This document shows positions 36,471-44,477 of a stretch of DNA of 64,000 nucleotides, piece by piece. Origin of the DNA: Miltoncostaea oceani (GTDB taxonomy: Bacteria; Actinomycetota; Thermoleophilia; Miltoncostaeales; Miltoncostaeaceae); contig NZ_CP064356.1 in NCBI RefSeq assembly GCF_018141545.1, positions 1,625,001-1,689,000 on the forward strand, read 5' to 3'. The number at the start of each line of letters is the position of its first letter. Within the stretch, counting starts at the first letter, position 1. Under the pieces are notes generated by a model. It searched no databases, was not told where the DNA came from, and saw only the letters and a list, made by a program, of their open reading frames with translations. The translations under genes and the position numbers were made by a program.

Positions 36471-36494
36471 GCCGTGACCTCGCCGTGACCCCAG
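36471..36494 (+). repeat. GCCGTGACC repeats near the island's right end
   Basis: GCCGTGACCTC and GCCGTGACCCC stand in tandem with an 11-bp period (36471, 36482). The second copy, GCCGTGACCCCAG, also occurs at 34914-34926 near the left end in the same orientation. They could be recombinase arm sites or simply duplicated ends. Confidence 0.4.
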
Positions 36495-36631
36495 CAGCCC
36501 GATGCCGGATCACATTGGGCGCTCTCAGCCGGCTAGACGCGAAGCGGCGGGATCGCCGTCATGGTGCGGCATCCCGGCCATCGTTGGGTATCTTGGTGAC
36601 GTGCCCGGACCGCCTGTCTCGGGCTGGGGCC

Positions 36632-36659
36632 GGCGGTCGGAGGTTCAAATCCTCTCGCC
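36632..36659 (+). repeat. right direct repeat (attR-like), partial tRNA-Pro 3' half
   Basis: 28 bases identical to 34811-34838. Sequence before it (GGCTGGGGCC) resembles the anticodon arm with two bases lost, but no 5' half exists and the acceptor end is altered, so it is not a functional tRNA. It marks the right boundary of the 1.82-kb island. Confidence 0.85.
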
Positions 36660-36764
36660 GCGGTAGGACGTGGGAGCCCAGCGGTGCCGTCCGCGGCAGC
36701 GGTCCGCACGACGGACCCCATGCGGCCACCCCCCCAGGGTGGTCCGCCCGTGGACGGGATCGCC

Positions 36765-36915
36765 GATGGTCCGAATGGACCTCGGTGTCGCGCCCGAATG
36801 ACCACCGACGGCGAGTGCGCCGATCGGCCGGCGAACCCCCGGTAGCCATGGGGTTCGGCCCAAATGGACCTCGGTGTCGCGGCCAAATGGCCGTCGACGG
36901 CGCGGCCGATCGACC
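36765..36915. repeat. two dispersed copies of the 23-bp repeat family
   Basis: CCGAATGGACCTCGGTGTCGC (from 36771) and CCAAATGGACCTCGGTGTCGC (from 36860) each continue into a second, more degenerate half-copy and a shared downstream block (CGACGGCG...GCGCCGATCG or GCGGCCGATCG), making two diverged direct repeats of about 55-60 bp at an 88-89 bp spacing. The core ATGGACCTCGG matches the array unit at 2726-3048. The gap 36464-36983 otherwise contains the island end and no gene. Confidence 0.8.
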
Positions 36916-36983
36916 GCGGCACAGCACCTCGGGGAGGGGGAACCGACGACGGAGGGGGCCGGACGTCGGCGGGACACGTCACT

Positions 36984-37532
36984 ATGGGCGGGATGCGCGC
37001 GCTGCCGAACATCCTGACGCTCGTCCGCCTCGCGGCGCTCCCGCTGCTGGCGTGGCTCCTGCTGACGGCGGAGGGGCCCACGGCGCCGTGGGCGGGGCTC
37101 GTGTTCGGCGTCGTGGCCGCGACGGACCTCGCCGACGGCTACCTCGCCCGCCGCTTCCACGCCGAGTCGCGGTTCGGGCGGATCGCGGACCCCCTCGCCG
37201 ACCGCCTCCTCGTCGTCGTCGGCCTCATCGGGCTGATCGTGCTCGACCGCGTCCACCCCGCCGGCCCGGCGATCCTGATGGGACGCGACATCCTGATCAT
37301 GGCCGCCTTCGGGTGGCTGCTGAAGCAGGGCGTCGAGATGCGCGTCGACTTCTGGGGGAAGGCGTCGTCCGCGCTGGCGATGATCGGGACCGGCGGATGC
37401 ATGTTGCTCGACCAGCTCTGGGTCGATGTCATCTTCTGGGCCGCGGTGGTGCTGTCGGTCGTGACGTTCCTGCACTACGGCCGCGTCGCGGCACAGCAGC
37501 TGCGGGCACGGCCCACCTCGACCCAACCCTGA
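36984..37532 (+). CDS. CDP-alcohol phosphatidyltransferase, PgsA-like
   Basis: 182 residues from ATG 36984 (ATG 36993 is an alternative). Membrane protein with about four to five segments. The family motif is present: ATDLADGYLARRFHAESRFG then RIADPLADRLLVV (DG-x2-AR-x8-G-x3-D-x3-D; the D's are intact). It transfers a phosphatidyl group from CDP-diacylglycerol to an alcohol such as glycerol phosphate. N-terminal LPNILTLVRLAALPLL is typical for phosphatidylglycerophosphate synthase, the likeliest activity. Confidence 0.88.
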   Translation: MGGMRALPNILTLVRLAALPLLAWLLLTAEGPTAPWAGLVFGVVAATDLADGYLARRFHAESRFGRIADPLADRLLVVVGLIGLIVLDRVHPAGPAILMGRDILIMAAFGWLLKQGVEMRVDFWGKASSALAMIGTGGCMLLDQLWVDVIFWAAVVLSVVTFLHYGRVAAQQLRARPTSTQP

Positions 37533-37552
37533 GGGTTCGCCGACGCGGTCGC

Positions 37553-37558
37553 TATGCT
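37553..37558 (+). promoter_or_regulatory. -10 element (TATGCT)
   Basis: TATGCT lies 27 nt before the ATG at 37586, and AGGAGAAGGAGC follows as a strong ribosome-binding site, so this message has a leader, unlike many others here. Confidence 0.5.
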
Positions 37559-37585
37559 GACCGTCCACAGGAGAAGGAGCAGCGA

Positions 37586-37840
37586 ATGGACGTCCAGCCG
37601 GATCTCAGCACGCTCAGCGACGCCGAGCTCAAGGACCTCATCCGCCAGCTGTCGGACGAGGAGCTGGAGGTCTCCCGCACGCGGCGCCTGCTGCACGGGC
37701 GCATCGAGCTGCTGAAGAGCGAGCTCGTGGCGCGCCTCAAGGGCCGCGACGAGGGCGCACTGTCCGTCGTGGACGTCGACGCGCTCAGCAAGATCCTCGC
37801 CGGGCGGCTCCCCGATCTGGACCAGCTCGAGCGCGACTAG
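37586..37840 (+). CDS. RsiG-like small protein (putative c-di-GMP-responsive anti-sigma factor)
   Basis: 84 residues, mostly two helices forming a hairpin. Residues 26-41 read E-x3-S-x2-R-x3-H-x3-E in ELEVSRTRRLLHGRIE, close to the E-x3-S-x2-R-x3-Q-x3-D motif by which RsiG binds c-di-GMP and holds sigma WhiG. Only one motif copy is present; single-copy homologues have been described from early-branching actinobacteria and work as dimers. The Q to H and D to E changes could alter binding. It heads a group with FHA and FtsR genes. Function as an anti-sigma factor is inferred. Confidence 0.65.
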   Translation: MDVQPDLSTLSDAELKDLIRQLSDEELEVSRTRRLLHGRIELLKSELVARLKGRDEGALSVVDVDALSKILAGRLPDLDQLERD

Positions 37841-37863
37841 GCCGACCGGAGAGGCGGGGGGCC

Positions 37864-38322
37864 ATGTACTGCCCCGAATGCGGTTTCCACCAGAGCGAGG
37901 CGCACAAGTACTGCGGGCGGTGCGGTGCGCTGCTGATCGTCGAGAACCAGGGCACCGGTGAGATCACCGGCCCCCTCGGCATCAGCGACGAGCAGGCCGA
38001 GACCGGCGCCTGGCAGGGGCCGGCCATCGACGGCCCGACCCTCGCCGTCCGCTCCGGCGGACCCCCCGGGGCGGTCTTCTCGCTCGACCGCGCCGAGGTC
38101 ACCATCGGCCGCGAGCCGTCCGCCGACGTGTTCCTCGACGACGTCACGGTGTCCCGCAACCACGCCATCGTCACGTCCGGCCCCGCCGGGATCGCCCTCC
38201 GCGACCTCGGCAGCCTCAACGGCACCTACGTCAACCGGCGCCGCATCGAGGGCGAGGAACGCCTCGAGGACGGGGACGAGCTGCAGATCGGGAAGTTCCG
38301 CCTGACCTTCCTCGTCGGGTGA
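37864..38322 (+). CDS. zinc-ribbon FHA domain protein
   Basis: 152 residues. An N-terminal zinc ribbon MYCPECGFHQSEAHKYCGRC (two CxxC pairs), a linker (about 25-65), then an FHA domain with IGREPSADVFLDDVTVSRNH and LGSLNGTYVNRRRI, holding the Gly-Arg, Ser-x-x-His and Asn-Gly residues that bind phosphothreonine. The position before an FtsR-type gene parallels GarA/OdhI in actinobacteria, which are Ser/Thr-kinase targets controlling central metabolism. GarA lacks a zinc ribbon but has an N-terminal phosphorylated Thr segment; here no ETTS-type motif is seen, so GarA function is uncertain. Confidence 0.88.
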   Translation: MYCPECGFHQSEAHKYCGRCGALLIVENQGTGEITGPLGISDEQAETGAWQGPAIDGPTLAVRSGGPPGAVFSLDRAEVTIGREPSADVFLDDVTVSRNHAIVTSGPAGIALRDLGSLNGTYVNRRRIEGEERLEDGDELQIGKFRLTFLVG

Positions 38323-39041
38323 ACGAACCGAGCCTCCTGCCCGCCGACGACCCCTCCGCCGGTGCCGGCGGGATGACCATCGGTGCCGTCTGCGACCTCC
38401 TGCGGGCCGACTTCCCCTCGATCTCGATCTCGAAGATCCGGTACCTCGAGGACCAGAAGCTCGTCTCGCCCCAGCGCACCCCCGGCGGCTACCGGCTGTA
38501 CTCGCCGCTCGAGGTGGAGCGCCTCCGCACCATCCTCCGCCTCCAGCGCGACGAGTTCCTCCCCCTGCGGGTCATCAAGCAGGAGCTGGAGTCGTCCACC
38601 ACCGGGGCCTTCAGCGTCGCGAACCAGGCGAAGCAGCTGAAGCGGGCCCACCTCGCCGAGCCGGCGCCCACGCGGCGGTACTCGGTGGGGGAGATCCTCT
38701 CCACCACCGGCGCGTCCGCCGCCCTCCTGAAGGCCCTCGAGGAGTACGGGCTCATCGGCGGCGACGGCGGCGCCGGGTTCGACGAGACCGACCGCGAGGT
38801 CGTGCAGACCGCCCTCGAGCTCTCCAGCTACGGCGTCGAGCCCCGCCACCTGCGCATCTTCCGCGTCGCCGCCGAACGCGAGGCGGGCCTCCTGCAGCAG
38901 CTCCTCACCGTCGGCCTGCGGTCCCGCAACCCGGAGCGCCGCCGCGAGGCCCTCGACGCCCTCGAGACCCTCGCCGCCCTCGCCTCCCACATGCGCCACC
39001 TCATGCTGATCTCGGAGCTGCGGCAGATCGCGAACCCGTGA
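38319..39041 (+). CDS. ftsR: MerR-family regulator, FtsR type
   Basis: 240 residues. A MerR winged helix at about 20-90 (IGAVCDLLRADFPSISISKI, RYLEDQKLVSPQRTPGGYRL) is followed by a second MerR-like segment (YSVGEILSTTGASAALLKAL) and a helical C terminus. This two-part form and the gene order FHA-merR match FtsR, described in corynebacteria as an activator of ftsZ. GTGA overlap with the FHA gene. The target here is inferred. Confidence 0.82.
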   Translation: MNEPSLLPADDPSAGAGGMTIGAVCDLLRADFPSISISKIRYLEDQKLVSPQRTPGGYRLYSPLEVERLRTILRLQRDEFLPLRVIKQELESSTTGAFSVANQAKQLKRAHLAEPAPTRRYSVGEILSTTGASAALLKALEEYGLIGGDGGAGFDETDREVVQTALELSSYGVEPRHLRIFRVAAEREAGLLQQLLTVGLRSRNPERRREALDALETLAALASHMRHLMLISELRQIANP

Positions 39042-39586
39042 CCGCCCCGGGCTTCGACCTCGACGGCGTGATCCGCCGCATCCCCGACCACCCGCACCCG
39101 GGGATCCTCTTCTACGACCTGATGCCGCTCTTCCAGAGCGCCGACGGCCTCGCCTCCGGCGTGGCGCGGATCGCCGACTGGGCCCGTCCCCGCGCACCGG
39201 AGCTCGTCGTCGGCATCGAGGCCCGGGGGTTCGTGATGGGGGGCGCCGTCGCCGCCGCGCTCGGCGTCGGGTTCGCCGCCGCCCGCAAGACCGGCAAGCT
39301 GCCGCACGACACCGTCCGCCGCGAGTACGCCCTCGAGTACGGGACCGACGCCCTCGAGATGCACCGCGACGCCGTCCGCCCCGGCACCCGGGTCCTCCTC
39401 CACGACGACCTGCTCGCCACCGGCGGCACCGCCCGCGCCGCCTGCGAGCTCATCGAGGAGCTCGGCGGGGTCGTCGCCGGCGTCGCCGTCGTCGCGGAGC
39501 TGACGTTCCTGCCGGGCCGGGCGGCGCTCGACGGCCGCGACGTCCTGTCTCTGGTCACCTACGACAACGAGGCGGTGCCGGCGTGA
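39038..39586 (+). CDS. apt: adenine phosphoribosyltransferase
   Basis: 182 residues. Start IRRIPDHPHPGILFYDLMPL, ELVVGIEARGFVMGGAVAAA, and the PRPP loop VLLHDDLLATGGTARAACEL. It salvages adenine to AMP. GTGA overlaps on both sides join it to ftsR and the glucokinase gene. Confidence 0.95.
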   Translation: MTAPGFDLDGVIRRIPDHPHPGILFYDLMPLFQSADGLASGVARIADWARPRAPELVVGIEARGFVMGGAVAAALGVGFAAARKTGKLPHDTVRREYALEYGTDALEMHRDAVRPGTRVLLHDDLLATGGTARAACELIEELGGVVAGVAVVAELTFLPGRAALDGRDVLSLVTYDNEAVPA

Positions 39587-40395
39587 GGGGACTGATCGGC
39601 GTGGACATCGGCGGCAGCGGCATCAAGGGGGGCGTCGTCGACGCCCGCCGGGGCACGCTGATCGGCGAGCGGGTCCGGCTCGACACCCCCCAGCCCGCCG
39701 TCGTCGCCGACGTCCTCGCCGCCACCGCCGAGGTCGTCCGCGCCCTGCCCCGCGACTCCGGCCCCGTCGGCATCGGGCTGCCGGGGGCGATCGTCGGCGG
39801 CCGCGTCATGACCGCCGCCAACATCGACGGGAGCTGGATCGGCCAGCCCGCCGCCGAGCTGTTCAGCGAGGCCGTCGGACGCCCGTGCGTCGTCCTCAAC
39901 GACGCCGACGCCGCCGGGGTCGCCGAGATGCGCTTCGGGGCGGGACGCGGCGTCCACGGCGTCGTGCTGATGCTGACCCTCGGCACCGGCATCGGCTCCG
40001 CCCTGTTCATCGACGGCCGCCTCGTCCCCAACACCGAGCTCGGGCACATCGAGATCCGTGGGAAGGACGCCGAGCTGCGGGCCTCCGCCGGCGCCCGCGA
40101 GCGCAACGAGCTCTCCTACTCCAAGTGGGCGCCGCTGCTCGACGAGTACCTCCACCGCGTCGACCAGCTGATCTGGCCCGACCTGATCATCCTCGGCGGC
40201 GGCATCTCCAAGCGTGCCGACAAGTTCCTCGACCGCCTCACCGCGCGACCGCCGGTCGTGCCGGCCACCCTCCGCAACGAGGCGGGGATCGTCGGGACCG
40301 CGATGCGGGCGAAGGCCCTGCTGGTGCCGCCGCGCGCCCCGCGGGCTACTGCACGCGGGACGGCGGTGAGTACGCGGGGAGGATCTGCGCGGTGA
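39583..40395 (+). CDS. ppgK: polyphosphate glucokinase (ROK family)
   Basis: 270 residues. Phosphate-binding GVDIGGSGIKGGVVD, catalytic Asp in LNDADAAGVAEMRFGAG, LTLGTGIGSALFIDGRLVPN followed by TELGHIEIRGKDAE, and IWPDLIILGGGISKRADKFL match polyphosphate-dependent glucokinases of actinobacteria. It phosphorylates glucose from polyphosphate and often also ATP. The last 50 bases overlap the convergent RlpA-like gene, and the final 20 residues are not conserved. Confidence 0.92.
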   Translation: MRGLIGVDIGGSGIKGGVVDARRGTLIGERVRLDTPQPAVVADVLAATAEVVRALPRDSGPVGIGLPGAIVGGRVMTAANIDGSWIGQPAAELFSEAVGRPCVVLNDADAAGVAEMRFGAGRGVHGVVLMLTLGTGIGSALFIDGRLVPNTELGHIEIRGKDAELRASAGARERNELSYSKWAPLLDEYLHRVDQLIWPDLIILGGGISKRADKFLDRLTARPPVVPATLRNEAGIVGTAMRAKALLVPPRAPRATARGTAVSTRGGSAR

Positions 40396-41491
40396 CGGTC
40401 CCGACGCCCGGCAGGGCGAGGGCCGCGGCCGCGGCCTGGGACAGCTCGAGGTCGCGCCCCCGCACATAGGGCCCCCGGTCGTTCACGCGGACGGTGACCA
40501 CCCGGCCCCCGTACGCGAGGCGCAGCAGCGTCCCGAGGCGCAACGTCCGCGACGCGGCGCTGAACGCCGCCGGGTCGTACGCCTCGCCGCTCGCGAGGCG
40601 CGCCCGCCGAAAGCCCGGGCCGTACCACCCCGCCACGGCGGTGAACGTCGGCAGGCGGCTCGGCAGCGCCCCGCCCGCGGCGGGGCCGACGGCGCCGAGG
40701 CGCGGGTAGGCGCGGGTCGTCGCCGGACCCGGACCGGCGGGCTCGGTGTCGACCGTCGCGCCCGTCGCGGCGTCGCGCGGCGCCTCGCCCGGCAGGCCCC
40801 GCGACGCGATCAGCTCGGCGGGCAGGCCACGGGTCGGGGCGTCGTCGCCCGTCGCGGGCGTGGCGGGGGAGGGGGCGGGGACGCCGAAGGCGGGGGTGAC
40901 CGCCAGCCCCCCGAGCACCGGCAGCGCCGCCGACGTCGCCGCGGCCCGCCGCTCGCGCTCCTCCCGCCGCTCCGCGATGCGCAGGGCGGTCTCCGCGGCG
41001 TCGAGGCGCGCCGCGAGGTCCTCGTGCTCGCGCACCAGGGAGTCCTTGCCGTGGCGCATCTCGGCCTCCGCGTCGCGCAGGCCGGCGAGGCTGCGCCGGT
41101 ACCGCCCGACGAGGTCGCGGTCGCTGCGGCCCAGCGCGGTCAGCAGGTCGATGCGCGCCTGCGCGTCGTCGAGGTCGCCGCCCGTCAGCACCTCGATCAC
41201 GGGGCTCGGGTCGGGGCTGACGTACAGGGCCCGCAGACGCCGCTCGAAGCCCGTCAGGGCCGCCCGGTGGTCGGCGCGGGCGCGGTCGAGGCGGGCGCGG
41301 TCGGCGGCGAGGGCGCCCTGCCCGCGGGTGAGGCGCCGCTCCAGCGCGGCGTCGCGCTCCGCCAGGGCGTCGCGGGTGGCGCGCAGCTCGTCGGTCGTCG
41401 GGGCGGCCGTGGCGAGGGGGGCGCAGGCGAGGCCCGCCAGCAGGACGGCGACGAGCCGGCGGCGCACACGACGGGGCGGGAGGGGGCGCAC
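40346..41491 (-). CDS. exported coiled-coil protein with RlpA-like (DPBB) domain
   Basis: 381 residues from GTG 41491. Signal peptide at 1-30 (LVAVLLAGLACAPLATAAP). Residues 30-190 form an Arg/Ala/Glu-rich coiled coil; an Ala/Pro linker follows; residues about 285-380 are a double-psi beta-barrel (AVAGWYGPGFRRARLASGEA, LRLAYGGRVVTVRVNDRGPY, LELSQAAAAALAL) as in RlpA. RlpA proteins act at the septum as lytic enzymes or glycan binders. The coiled coil resembles NlpC/EnvC-type peptidoglycan hydrolase partners. The catalytic Asp in NDRGPY is present. Confidence 0.87.
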   Translation of the reverse strand: MRPLPPRRVRRRLVAVLLAGLACAPLATAAPTTDELRATRDALAERDAALERRLTRGQGALAADRARLDRARADHRAALTGFERRLRALYVSPDPSPVIEVLTGGDLDDAQARIDLLTALGRSDRDLVGRYRRSLAGLRDAEAEMRHGKDSLVREHEDLAARLDAAETALRIAERREERERRAAATSAALPVLGGLAVTPAFGVPAPSPATPATGDDAPTRGLPAELIASRGLPGEAPRDAATGATVDTEPAGPGPATTRAYPRLGAVGPAAGGALPSRLPTFTAVAGWYGPGFRRARLASGEAYDPAAFSAASRTLRLGTLLRLAYGGRVVTVRVNDRGPYVRGRDLELSQAAAAALALPGVGTVTAQILPAYSPPSRVQ

Positions 41492-41561
41492 CCTCCGGGT
41501 ATCGGTCGCGGCGGGCCCCGTCTGGACCGTCGCGACACGGCGGACCCCGTGCGGGGTGGGC

Positions 41562-43049
41562 TCAGCCCAGGTAGGAGCGGCGCAGGTGGCTGATGAGGGC
41601 GTCCGAGCCGAGCTCGACGCCCGTCGCGGCCCGCATCAGCTCCCGCGTGGTGGTGCGCGCCCCGTGGCGGTGCACCCGGTCGCGCATGAACGCGAGGATC
41701 GCCCCGAACTCCCCCGACGCGATCGCGTCGTCGATGCCGCCGAGGGCGATGTCGGCCGCCTCCGCGAGCTGGGCGGCGTACAGGTTGCCGAGGGTGTAGG
41801 TCGGGAAGTAGCCGAACAGGCCGTCCGCCCAGTGGATGTCCTGCATCGCGCCGAGCGCCGTGGTCGGCGGGCGGATGCCGAGCATGTCCTCCATGCCGTC
41901 CGCGAACGCGGCCGGCAGGTCCGCCACCTGCAGGTCGCCGCGCATCATCGCGAGCTCCAGCCCGAAGCGGAGGGCGATGTGGAGGTTGTAGGTGACCTCG
42001 TCCGCCTCGACCCGGATCAGCGACGGGCGCACCACCTGGCCGGCGTCGTGGAGCAGCGCCGCATCGACGCCCGTCATCGCCTCCGGGAATATCCGCCGCA
42101 TCGTCGGCTGGATGCGCTCCCAGAACGCGGGGCTGCGGCCCACCTGGTTCTCCCAGAACCGCGACTGGGACTCGTGGGCGCCGAGCGAGGGCGCGTCGTG
42201 GACGGGCGTCCGGTCGGCCTCGGCGGGGAAGCCCTGCTCGTAGAGGGCGTGCCCGACCTCGTGCATCACGGCGCTGAGGCCGCTGATCGGCGACTCCAGC
42301 TCGAGACGGGTCGTGAAGCGGACGTCGCCGCGGTGGGGGGACCCGGTGAACGGGTGGGCCGACCGGGTGATGACGCCGCAGGACATGTCGAACCCGACCA
42401 TGTCGCTCACCTCGCGGGCGAGCTGCATCTGCCCGTCGAGGTCCCACTCCCGCGCGGGGAGGGTGCGCGCCGGGCGCTCCGACGCCTCCGCCACGAGGGG
42501 CGCGAGGGCCTCCCGGAGGTTCGCGAAGACCGGCTCGAGGTCGGCGGCGCGGGCCCCGGGCTCGAACTCGTCGAGGAGGGCGTCGTACGGCTCGTCGCCG
42601 ATGCCGATCGCCTCCGCCTCGCGGCGCTTCAGCTCGAGGACCGCCGCGAGCGGCCCGGCGAACGCGCCGAAGTCGTCGGCGGCGCGGGCGTCCACCCACG
42701 CCGACACGCTCCGCGACGACGCCTCGCTGATCTCCCGCACCAGCGCCTCGGGCACCCGCACCGCCCGGTCGCGGGCGCGGGTCGCGAGGCGGACCGCGGC
42801 GCGCATGTCGTCGTCGAGGTCCGGCGCGTCGGCGAGCGCGGCCAGCGCGTCACCGGCGTCGTCGCGGACCAGCTCCCGGTGGTGGAGGGCGGCGAGCGTG
42901 CCCATCTGCACGGCGCGACCCTCCGCGCCGCCGGGGGGCATCAGCGTCTCGCGGTCCCACCCGAGGAGGCCGGCGGCGCCGGCGAGGTCGGCCAGGGTGC
43001 CCATCCACTCGCGGACGAGGTCACGCTCGGATGACGTCCGTCCCGGCAC
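41562..43049 (-). CDS. carboxypeptidase Taq (M32 family metallocarboxypeptidase)
   Basis: 495 residues, normal for M32. Zinc motif [13 protein letters not shown] plus downstream [32 protein letters not shown] and [20 protein letters not shown]. It removes C-terminal residues except proline. GTG at 43049 gives the usual N terminus, although no ribosome-binding site is visible. Convergent with the RlpA-like unit's strand neighbour; same strand as it with a 70-bp gap. Confidence 0.94.
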   Translation of the reverse strand: MPGRTSSERDLVREWMGTLADLAGAAGLLGWDRETLMPPGGAEGRAVQMGTLAALHHRELVRDDAGDALAALADAPDLDDDMRAAVRLATRARDRAVRVPEALVREISEASSRSVSAWVDARAADDFGAFAGPLAAVLELKRREAEAIGIGDEPYDALLDEFEPGARAADLEPVFANLREALAPLVAEASERPARTLPAREWDLDGQMQLAREVSDMVGFDMSCGVITRSAHPFTGSPHRGDVRFTTRLELESPISGLSAVMHEVGHALYEQGFPAEADRTPVHDAPSLGAHESQSRFWENQVGRSPAFWERIQPTMRRIFPEAMTGVDAALLHDAGQVVRPSLIRVEADEVTYNLHIALRFGLELAMMRGDLQVADLPAAFADGMEDMLGIRPPTTALGAMQDIHWADGLFGYFPTYTLGNLYAAQLAEAADIALGGIDDAIASGEFGAILAFMRDRVHRHGARTTTRELMRAATGVELGSDALISHLRRSYLG

Positions 43050-43101
43050 GAGCGTGATGATAGTGGGCCCGTGGCGGCGGGGCCGGGCGTATCCTCGGAC
43101 G

Positions 43102-43341
43102 GTGAGCCCGCCCCCGCGCCGTCCGCCGCCCGCCTGGCTCCGCCGGTGGGAGGGGCTCCACGTCGCGACCCAGGTCGCCGTGGTGGCGCCCGTCGCGGTG
43201 CTGGTGCTCTGGGCGGCCCACGTGTTCCTCATGAACCAGCCGATCGGCCGGGGCCTGCTCTACGCCGTCTTCTGGGGCGTCCTCGCGACCGGGGCCGTGG
43301 TGGGCGCGAGCCGCTCCGAGAAGGCGCGCCGGGGCCGCTGA
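43102..43341 (+). CDS. small two-helix membrane protein
   Basis: 79 residues: a Pro/Arg-rich N terminus, then two membrane segments (about 24-45, VAVVAPVAVLVLWAAHVFLM, and 52-69, LLYAVFWGVLATGAVVG) and a basic tail. No family recognised. Divergent from the M32 gene by 52 bp, so promoters of both must lie there. A strong hairpin follows. Confidence 0.6.
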   Translation: MSPPPRRPPPAWLRRWEGLHVATQVAVVAPVAVLVLWAAHVFLMNQPIGRGLLYAVFWGVLATGAVVGASRSEKARRGR

Positions 43342-43345
43342 CGCG

Positions 43346-43374
43346 GGGAGGGGGCCGGCGTGCGGCCCCCTCCC
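43346..43374. terminator. bidirectional terminator hairpin
   Basis: GGGAGGGGGCCG (43346-43357) pairs perfectly with CGGCCCCCTCCC (43363-43374) around a GCGTG loop. It lies between the small membrane protein gene (+) and the lipoprotein gene (-), which converge here. Confidence 0.75.
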
Positions 43375-43390
43375 GTCGCGTCGTCGGGGA

Positions 43391-44314
43391 TCAGCCGGTC
43401 GCGGCGGCCTGGAACTCGCCGATGGTGCGGGTCACCTCCGGGACGAGCGCCTGGACGGCGGAGAGGTCGCCCTCGTTCGCGGCGTCCAGGAAGCGGCGCA
43501 GGACGTCGCTGACGGCCGGGCCGGTGCGGGCGAGGCCGGCGCGCTGCTCCTCGAGCTGCGGCGCGTCGAGGGTGTAGCCGTCGAGCTCCGCGATCGCCGC
43601 GTCGAAGGTGTCGAGCTGCGCCTGGGCGTCCGGGATCTTGCTGCGCAGGTCGTCGAGGCCCGTCGTGCTCTGGAGCAGGGTGCCGAACTCCTGCAGGGCG
43701 CCCGCGGCCTCCTGGACGTCGGCGACGTAGGCGGCGGTGTCACCGGCGCCGGTCGTCTCGGCGGGGGCCGAGGTCGTCGGGGCCGGGTCGACCGTCACGG
43801 CCGGGGCGGTCGCGACCGTCGCCGCCGTGGCGGTGGAGTCACCCGAGTCGGAGTCGTCGCCGCAGACGGTCAGGCCGAGGGACTGGGCCTTCTCGTCGGC
43901 CTGGTCGCCGAGCCCGCTGATCTGGTCGTTGACCTCGGTGAGGACGGCCTCGGCCTCCTCGCCGCCCTCGATGCGGTCGGCGGCCGCGTCGATCGCGGTG
44001 GTCTGCTGCTCCAGCAGGCCGAGGGCGCTGTCGAAGTCGGCCTTCAGCTCCTCCGGCGGCTCCAGGTCGCGCAGCTTCGCGAGCTGGGCCTCCTGGATCG
44101 GCAGGCCGGCGCGCAGGAACGCGAGGACCTGGTCACCCGACGTGGGCTCGGTGAGCTCGTCGATCTGACGGTCGGTGTCGGCGCAGACGGCGTCGGCCTG
44201 CGTGCGGAACTCCTCGGCGCTGAGGGAGTCCGAGCCCCCTCCGCAGCCCGCGATGAACGCGACCGCTCCGATGGCGACGAGACCGGCGATGGGCCGGCGG
44301 AGAACGAGGGGCAT
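43391..44314 (-). CDS. secreted lipoprotein, coiled-coil
   Basis: 307 residues. A lipoprotein signal peptide with lipobox AFIAGC (Cys24), then a helical domain (SAEEFRTQADAVCADTDRQI, LRAGLPIQEAQLAKLRDLEP, AEAVLTEVNDQISGLGDQAD) ending with a second Cys, a Thr/Ala/Pro linker (about 160-200) and a second helical domain with similar layout. Two Cys in the first domain (VCADTD and LTVCGDD) probably form a disulfide. No family beyond such actinobacterial lipoproteins recognised. A TATCGT element on the minus strand (44349-44354) and GGGAG before ATG suggest a leadered message. Confidence 0.8.
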   Translation of the reverse strand: MPLVLRRPIAGLVAIGAVAFIAGCGGGSDSLSAEEFRTQADAVCADTDRQIDELTEPTSGDQVLAFLRAGLPIQEAQLAKLRDLEPPEELKADFDSALGLLEQQTTAIDAAADRIEGGEEAEAVLTEVNDQISGLGDQADEKAQSLGLTVCGDDSDSGDSTATAATVATAPAVTVDPAPTTSAPAETTGAGDTAAYVADVQEAAGALQEFGTLLQSTTGLDDLRSKIPDAQAQLDTFDAAIAELDGYTLDAPQLEEQRAGLARTGPAVSDVLRRFLDAANEGDLSAVQALVPEVTRTIGEFQAAATG

Positions 44315-44444
44315 TTCCGGGACTCCCGTGAGGTGGAGGAACGGCGGCACGATACCGGCGTGCCGCGACGGCCGCGATCCCCCGTCCGGGGGGCGTGGAC
44401 GACGCCGGTCGAGGACGACGCCCCTGGCCGTCGAGCGCGCCGAC

Positions 44445-44450
44445 TAGACT
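44445..44450 (+). promoter_or_regulatory. -10 element (TAGACT) of the ferritin gene
   Basis: TAGACT lies 27 nt before the ATG; AAGGAG provides a ribosome-binding site, so the message is leadered. Confidence 0.5.
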
Positions 44451-44477
44451 CGGGCGAGTCCCACCAAGGAGCCATGG

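Noticed and set aside
36601-36663. A second tRNA-Pro gene
   Set aside because: Only the 3' half is present, the anticodon arm has lost two bases and the acceptor strand has no partner.
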